A stretch of DNA of 64,000 nucleotides from VRUE01 sp963697915 (GTDB taxonomy: Bacteria; Actinomycetota; Thermoleophilia; Solirubrobacterales; 70-9): positions 1,426,001 to 1,490,000 of the forward strand of contig OY969103.1 of the NCBI GenBank assembly GCA_963697915.1. Direction: 5' to 3'. The notes under the pieces are model-generated. The model was not told where the DNA came from. It ran no database searches and saw nothing but the letters and a program-made list of their open reading frames with translations. Positions 59,731 through 64,000 of this stretch are shown here, one piece after another; position 1 is the stretch's first letter; the number at the start of each line of letters is the position of its first letter. A program made the translations under genes and the position numbers.

Positions 59731-59841
59731 AATCCTTTTGTCTAGATATAGCACCCTTTAGAAACATGGCTGCCTAGAACGCAATGTTTTCTGTAGAAAA
59801 AGGAAGTAGACATCGGATGTATGTATTGGTACCGTTTTGTA
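59731..59841. promoter_or_regulatory. AT-rich divergent control region of two TetR genes
   Basis: About 110 bp, far more AT-rich than the rest of the window. Contains TTTTCTGTAGAAAA (59788-59801; perfect 6-bp arms), TCTAGA (59742-59747) and the spaced pair AGAAACAT / ATGTTTTCT (59760-59767, 59784-59792). These are credible TetR-type operators; which regulator binds is unknown. Confidence 0.5.
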
Positions 59842-60528
59842 ATGGCCGACTCCCGCTCGCTATCCGAGCGACTCGCCAAGTTGCCACCGGGCCGTCATCT
59901 GATCCCGCGCGACTTCGTCACGCAGAACCAGCGCGAGCGGATGCTGCTGGCGACCGCCGAGCTGGTTGCCGAGCGCGGCTACCAGAGGACGACGATCGAG
60001 CTGATCGCGAAGACCGCGCGCGTCGCCCTGGTCACCTTCTACGAGCACTTCGCGAACAAGGAAGAGTGCTTCCTCGCCGCCTTCGACGAGAGCGTCGAGG
60101 CCGCCGGGGAGGTTTTTGCCGAGCTGATCGACGCCGAGCAGCCCTGGGTGGACCAGGTCATCTCCGGGCTCGAGGTCTTCCTCGCGATGATCGTCGCCGA
60201 GCCGGCCCGGGCCAAGCTCTGCATCGTCGAGAGCGGGGCGGCCGGCGGCACGGCGCTGGCCCGCTACCAGAGGATGCTGGAGAAGGTCGCGCCGAGGCTG
60301 CGCGAGGGGCGCGAGCTAAACCCCCGCTCGAGCCGGCTGCCGGACGGGCTCGAGGTGGCGATCATCGGCGGGCTGATGTGGCTCGTCCACCAGCGGTTGG
60401 TCACCGACAGGGTCGACGACCTCAAGGGCCTGCTGCCGGAGATGCTGCAGGTGACGCTGACGCCCTACGTCGGGGAGGTCGAGGCGGCGCGCGCCGCAGA
60501 GGCCGCCCAGGCGCGGGCGGCGGCCTAG
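59842..60528 (+). CDS. TetR-family regulator
   Basis: 228 aa. Conserved start block LPPGRHLIPRDFVTQNQRER, also present in the gene at 61246 (LPAGRHGLPREFIVQNQRER). HTH: LLATAELVAERGYQRTTIEL then IAKTARVALVTFYEHF (about 35-70), followed by the NKEECFLAAFDE link and an effector domain. ATG 59842 chosen so the N-terminus matches the paralogue; ATG 59821 is also in frame. Effector unknown. Confidence 0.85.
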   Translation: MADSRSLSERLAKLPPGRHLIPRDFVTQNQRERMLLATAELVAERGYQRTTIELIAKTARVALVTFYEHFANKEECFLAAFDESVEAAGEVFAELIDAEQPWVDQVISGLEVFLAMIVAEPARAKLCIVESGAAGGTALARYQRMLEKVAPRLREGRELNPRSSRLPDGLEVAIIGGLMWLVHQRLVTDRVDDLKGLLPEMLQVTLTPYVGEVEAARAAEAAQARAAA

Positions 60529-60586
60529 TGAGGACCGGGGAGAAGCCAAGAGCCTGTCTAAGCGCGGGGAGTTGGGCCGGGGCGAT

Positions 60587-61207
60587 GTGAGCGCCTCCCG
60601 CAACGGACACGATCCGGCCCGCGCGAAGCTCGCCGTCGCGATCGTGGAGATCGCCGGCGATCACGGCTTCGTGGCGGTCGAGACCGAGGCCCTGTGCGAG
60701 CGGGCGGGGGTCGGCAGGGCCCACTTCGAGCGCTGCTTCGGGAGCCTCGAGGACTGTTTCCTCAGCGTTCACGACGAGATGATGACCGGGCTCTGCGCCC
60801 GGGTCGACGCCGCCGTCGCCGGCCGCGAAACCTGGCACGACCGAGTCTGGGCGGGGGGCCTGGCGACGATGCGCTTCCTGCAGGAGGACCCGGCCCGGGC
60901 TCGCTTCCTGATCGTCGCCGTCAACGGCGCCGGCAGCGCCGCCCAATCGCGCCGCGACCGGATCGTGCAGCGGATCGCCGACCTGCTCGACCACGGCCGC
61001 GACGAGGTCGGCGGCCAGCGCCCGGTCTCCCGCTGCACCGCCGAAATCGCCGCCGGGGGGGTCTACGGGACGCTGCTCACAAAGCTCGAAGCCGGCTCGA
61101 TCGAGCGCGGCGAGGAGTTCCTCCCCGAGCTGATCTACCTGGCGGTGATGCCCTACCTCGGCGCCCGCGCCGCCGAGGACGAGCTGCTCGTGCAGCCGCT
61201 GCGCTAA
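60587..61207 (+). CDS. TetR-family regulator
   Basis: 206 aa. HTH more diverged: LAVAIVEIAGDHGFVAVETE then ALCERAGVGRAHFERCF (about 15-48), then SLEDCFLSVHDEM and the effector domain. The recognition helix lacks the usual FYxHF (here HFERCF), so DNA binding may differ. Start uncertain: GTG 60587 has GGGG 4-7 nt upstream; TTG 60572 is in frame. Lies 58 nt after the previous TetR gene, same strand. Confidence 0.75.
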   Translation: MSASRNGHDPARAKLAVAIVEIAGDHGFVAVETEALCERAGVGRAHFERCFGSLEDCFLSVHDEMMTGLCARVDAAVAGRETWHDRVWAGGLATMRFLQEDPARARFLIVAVNGAGSAAQSRRDRIVQRIADLLDHGRDEVGGQRPVSRCTAEIAAGGVYGTLLTKLEAGSIERGEEFLPELIYLAVMPYLGARAAEDELLVQPLR

Positions 61208-61233
61208 CTCACTGCGACCGCCCGCGTCTCGGG

Positions 61234-61239
61234 TATCGT
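61234..61239 (+). promoter_or_regulatory. Leaderless-type -10 (TATCGT)
   Basis: TATCGT ends 6 nt before GTG 61246. The same hexamer serves the double TetR gene. Confidence 0.45.
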
Positions 61240-61245
61240 CGGCCT

Positions 61246-61923
61246 GTGGCAAAGGGCAAGGCGAAGAAAGCGGAGGAGCCGGCCGCGACGCCGCGGCTGC
61301 CGGCCGGCCGGCACGGCCTGCCGCGCGAGTTCATCGTCCAGAACCAGCGCGAGCGGATCGTCACGGCGCTGGTCGACACCGTCGCCGAGCGCGGCTACAA
61401 CGCCACCACCGTCGCCCACATCACCAAAGCCGCGGCGGTCTCCCGCCGCACCTTCTACGAGCACTTCGAGGACAAGGAAGCCTGCTTCCTCGCCGCCTAC
61501 GAGATGGTCTCCGACCACATCCGCGCCTCGATGCTGGCCGCGGCGGACTCATTCGAGGAGTGGCCGCAGAAGGTGCGGGCGGCACTGGCGACGATGCTGC
61601 GCTTCCTCGCCGGTGAGCCGGAGCTGGCCCGCCTCTGCATGATCGAGCCGGTCGCCGCGGGGGGCGAGATCGCCGCCCGCCACCGCGCCTCGATGCAGGG
61701 CATGGTCGAGATCCTCAAGGCGGGCCGGCCCGAACACAGCGGCGATCACCCGCTGCCCGAGGCGACCGAGGAAACCCTGGTCGGCGGCATCGTCTCGCTG
61801 ATCGTGCGCGAGATCAGCGCCGACCGCACCGAGCAGCTCGAGTCGCTGCTGCCCGACCTGACCGAGCTGACCCTGGCGCCCTACGTCGGCGTCGAGGAGG
61901 CCGAGCGCCTCGCCCGCGTGTAG
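61246..61923 (+). CDS. TetR-family regulator
   Basis: 225 aa. Lys-rich start (MAKGKAKKAEEPAATPRLPA), then GRHGLPREFIVQNQRERIV shared with the gene at 59842. HTH: ALVDTVAERGYNATTVAHIT then KAAAVSRRTFYEHF (about 35-72). Helical effector domain to the end. GTG 61246 set by the -10 spacing. Its stop is 9 bp from the stop of the convergent permease gene, so it is not obviously the regulator of that importer. Confidence 0.87.
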   Translation: MAKGKAKKAEEPAATPRLPAGRHGLPREFIVQNQRERIVTALVDTVAERGYNATTVAHITKAAAVSRRTFYEHFEDKEACFLAAYEMVSDHIRASMLAAADSFEEWPQKVRAALATMLRFLAGEPELARLCMIEPVAAGGEIAARHRASMQGMVEILKAGRPEHSGDHPLPEATEETLVGGIVSLIVREISADRTEQLESLLPDLTELTLAPYVGVEEAERLARV

Positions 61924-61932
61924 GGCGGCCCG

Positions 61933-62781
61933 CTAGGGAACCGCGGTCGCCTCGGCTTTCACCTCGCCGCCGCCGCGCCCGGCGGTGGCGCCGCCCTCCT
62001 CGCGGGTGAGGCGGTGGGCGAGGTAGACGGGGACGATCGAGATCAGCACGACCAGCACGGCGACGACGTTGACGATCGGCAGCTGGTTGGGCCGGAAGAG
62101 GTTGCGGAAGATCCAGATCGGCAGCGTTTCCTCGGCAGCCCCGATCGTGAACGTGGTGACGATGATCTCGTCGAAGGAGAGGGCGAAAGCGAGCAGGCCG
62201 CCGGCGACAAGCGCCGTTTTCAGGTTGGGCAGGGTGACGAAGCGGAAGGTCTGCCAGGCGCGGGCGCCGAGGTCGGCCGAGGCCTCCTCCAGGGAGGTCG
62301 AGACGCGGCGCAGGCGGGCGACGGCGTTGTTGTAGACGACGACGATGCAGAAGGTGGCGTGGCCGACGACCACCGTGAAGAGACCGAGGTCGATGCCGAG
62401 GACCTGGGTGAAGGTGTTGCTGAGAGCGACGCCGGTGACGATTCCGGGCAGCGCGATCGGCAGGATCACCAGGAAGGAGATCGTCTCGCGACCGAAGAAG
62501 CGGTGGCGGGCGACGGCGAGCGAGGCGAGGGTGCCGAGCAGGAGCGCGATCGCGGTCGCCGCCAGGCCCGCTTTCAGCGAGGTGAGCAGGGCGTCGCGGG
62601 CATCCTGGCTCTCGATCGCCTTCGGGAACCAGTCGAGGGTCAGGCCCGGTGGCGGCCACTCGAGGATGTTGCTCGAGTTGAAGGCGTAGATTGCGATCAC
62701 GATCAGCGGCACGTAGATGAAGACGAGGCCCGCCGCCACCGCGAGGCGGAGCAGCAAGGTCGATCGTCGCGAGAGCGTCAC
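61933..62781 (-). CDS. ABC transporter permease, spermidine/putrescine type (PotC-like)
   Basis: 282 aa, six likely membrane helices. FIYVPLIVIAIYAFNSS at the N-terminus and the cytoplasmic EAA loop EEASADLGARAWQTFRFVTL (about 165-185) are typical of PotC. Forms the membrane channel with the PotB-like protein; imports polyamines or a related small cation or organic anion. GTG 62781 lies 13 nt after the PotB-like stop. No ATPase gene follows; it must be upstream of the solute-binding gene outside the window, or elsewhere. Confidence 0.9.
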   Translation of the reverse strand: MTLSRRSTLLLRLAVAAGLVFIYVPLIVIAIYAFNSSNILEWPPPGLTLDWFPKAIESQDARDALLTSLKAGLAATAIALLLGTLASLAVARHRFFGRETISFLVILPIALPGIVTGVALSNTFTQVLGIDLGLFTVVVGHATFCIVVVYNNAVARLRRVSTSLEEASADLGARAWQTFRFVTLPNLKTALVAGGLLAFALSFDEIIVTTFTIGAAEETLPIWIFRNLFRPNQLPIVNVVAVLVVLISIVPVYLAHRLTREEGGATAGRGGGEVKAEATAVP

Positions 62782-62794
62782 CGATCCGCCGTCC

Positions 62795-63682
62795 TCATAT
62801 GTGCTCGAAGGCGCCGAGCCGGCGGGCGACCAGCAGGTAGGCGATCATGACGACGATCGGAACCAGGGCGAAGGCCGAGGCCAGGGGCAGGTTGTTGACG
62901 ATGTTGTTGAAGACGACGTTGCCGATGAACTGGTCGTTGGAGACGAGCCGCGGCGTGATGTAGTCGCCGAGGGTCAGCGAGAAGGTGAAGATCGAGCCGG
63001 CGACGACCGCCGGGAAGACGAGCGGCAGGATCACCCGCCGGAAGGTGGTGAACGGCGCCGCGCCGAGGTCCTCGGAGGCGCTGATCAGCGAGTTGGGGAT
63101 GCGCGCCAGGCCGGCGTAGATCGGCAGGACCATGTACGGCAGCCAGAGGTAGCTCATCACCAGCCAGACGGCGACGATGCCGAACCCCGGGCCGTGCAGG
63201 CCGAGTGGCTCGAGCGCCCAGTTGATGACCCCGTCGTTGGAGAGCATCGTCCGCCACGAGTAGACCTTGACCAGGTAGCTCGACCAGAGCGGCAGCAGCA
63301 CCGCGACGACGAGGATCGCGGTGGTGCGGCGGCTCGCCACCTTCGCCATGTAGAAGGCGATCGGGAAGGCGAGCACGGCGTCGGTGAGGGTGACCAGCGC
63401 CGCGACCAGGATCGTGCGCCCGGCGATGTCGCGGTAGACCGGTTCGTCGACCAGGGTTTCGATGTTTTCGAGGCCGAAGCTCTGGACGACTTCGCCGGAG
63501 AGCGGGTCGACGGTCCAGAAGGCGGCGATCAGCAGGATCGCCAGCGACCCCAGGTAGCCGATCACCAGCCAGCCGACCGGGCCGGCCAGCAGCGCCCCCG
63601 CCTGCAGCCGGGGGCGGCGCTGGAGGAGGTCGGAGAGCCTGTGGCCCGCCGACCTCCTCTTCACGGCCGCTTCGCTGGCCAT
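62795..63682 (-). CDS. ABC transporter permease, spermidine/putrescine type (PotB-like)
   Basis: 295 aa, six membrane helices after a basic N-terminal tail. EAA loop ASEDLGAAPFTTFRRVILPL (about 205-225) and the family block LVKVYSWRTMLSNDGVINW. First permease of the importer. ATG 63682 is 18 nt from the solute-binding protein's stop, so potD-potB-potC order is kept. Confidence 0.9.
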   Translation of the reverse strand: MASEAAVKRRSAGHRLSDLLQRRPRLQAGALLAGPVGWLVIGYLGSLAILLIAAFWTVDPLSGEVVQSFGLENIETLVDEPVYRDIAGRTILVAALVTLTDAVLAFPIAFYMAKVASRRTTAILVVAVLLPLWSSYLVKVYSWRTMLSNDGVINWALEPLGLHGPGFGIVAVWLVMSYLWLPYMVLPIYAGLARIPNSLISASEDLGAAPFTTFRRVILPLVFPAVVAGSIFTFSLTLGDYITPRLVSNDQFIGNVVFNNIVNNLPLASAFALVPIVVMIAYLLVARRLGAFEHI

Positions 63683-63700
63683 CGATCGCCGGCCTTGAAA

Positions 63701-64000
63701 TCAGCCTTTGATCGAGGTCCAGGCCTGGACCCAGTCGTTGTAGTCCTTGCAGTCGGTCGAGCCGTTGCCGCAGTCGGAGACCGGCGTCTCCCAGTAGTAG
63801 ACGCGTTTCCAGAAGCCCGGGTCTTCGGCGTGGTATTTGGCGCAGAAGCCTTTCTCCGCGGTCTCTTCGCAGGCCAGGCTCTGGGCCGGCGCCTCGCCAA
63901 AGAATTCCGCGACTTCGGCGTTGACTTTCGGCGAGACGATCCAGTCCATCCACATGTACATGCAGTTGGGGTTCTGGGCTTCGGAGCTGATCATCCAGGT
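63701..64000 (-). CDS. Extracellular solute-binding protein, C-terminal fragment (PotD-like)
   Basis: The last 99 residues only; the gene continues beyond the window. Reads NPNCMYMWMDWIVSPKVNAE, then EFFGEAPAQSLACEETAEKG and a terminal block DYNDWVQAWTSIKG. The pattern of a mobile helix plus a DWIVSP-type block fits the C-terminal lobe of PotD-like polyamine-binding proteins. Four or five cysteines (CMYM, LACEE, GFCAK, SDCGN, DCKD) suggest disulphides. First gene seen of the importer operon. Confidence 0.8.
   Translation of the reverse strand, partial: TWMISSEAQNPNCMYMWMDWIVSPKVNAEVAEFFGEAPAQSLACEETAEKGFCAKYHAEDPGFWKRVYYWETPVSDCGNGSTDCKDYNDWVQAWTSIKG

Overview
The window is high-GC (about 70 %) actinobacterial chromosome. 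The large sets of secreted proteins with lysine/arginine-rich C-termini, HtaA-type haem proteins, beta-propeller and Ig-like surface proteins, TANNNT -10 elements placed 6-10 nt before start codons, and dense, almost gapless gene packing fit the class Thermoleophilia (Solirubrobacterales-like). This is inference from gene content; there is no rRNA in the window. I saw no mobile element, prophage, CRISPR array, rRNA or tRNA.

Layout. 1-4711: an iron/haem locus with divergent secreted HtaA-family proteins and a DUF2470 protein, with two DtxR/IdeR-like palindromes. 4713-10549: the most unusual locus. Two cobalamin riboswitches stand back to back (8501-8654 minus, 8744-8897 plus). The minus-strand operon encodes a secreted DUF4430 protein, a membrane-anchored prenyltransferase-repeat (alpha/alpha-barrel) protein, a MotA/TolQ/ExbB-type channel and a DUF2149 protein; the plus-strand gene encodes a secreted protein with alpha/alpha-barrel repeats followed by a DUF4430-like domain. 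That is the domain plan of animal intrinsic factor/transcobalamin, so I propose an energised extracellular B12 capture system in a bacterium with no expected outer membrane. 10510-14246: lipoprotein, M4 metalloprotease, M15-like peptidase. 14326-20591: benzoylformate-decarboxylase-like enzyme, FAD/Fe-S oxidase, two tandem SDRs. 20629-31291: ileS, hydrolase, acyltransferase, tautomerase, thioredoxin, PolX, epoxide hydrolase, otsB. 31309-35950: two half-size TSUP permeases and an ABC export operon ending in its own TetR gene. 36029-45483: PAC2 protein, helicase-nuclease, inositol-phosphatase-like enzyme, a small basic protein behind two LexA-like boxes, a sigma factor fused to an anti-sigma-like zinc finger with its coupled surface protein, and UDP-glucuronate decarboxylase. 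45499-52103: two HtaA-like paralogues, methylmalonyl-CoA mutase catalytic subunit, a GAV/KL-repeat protein and propionyl-CoA carboxylase beta. 52104-57705: a 554-bp noncoding region with duplicated promoters, then a coupled pair of large secreted proteins. 57713-61923: five consecutive TetR genes carrying six HTH units. 61933-64000: polyamine-type ABC importer.

Themes across the window: (1) B12 and propionate metabolism meet here, since the riboswitch locus would supply the cofactor used by the mutase at 47.7 kb. (2) Several unrelated secreted proteins share a two-cysteine, Lys/Arg-rich C-terminal tail. (3) Perfect inverted repeats (10-16 bp arms) sit inside at least four protein-coding genes, in frame, where family alignments would not expect extra residues; they look like small palindromic coding insertions. 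(4) Leaderless-type promoters precede at least a dozen genes.
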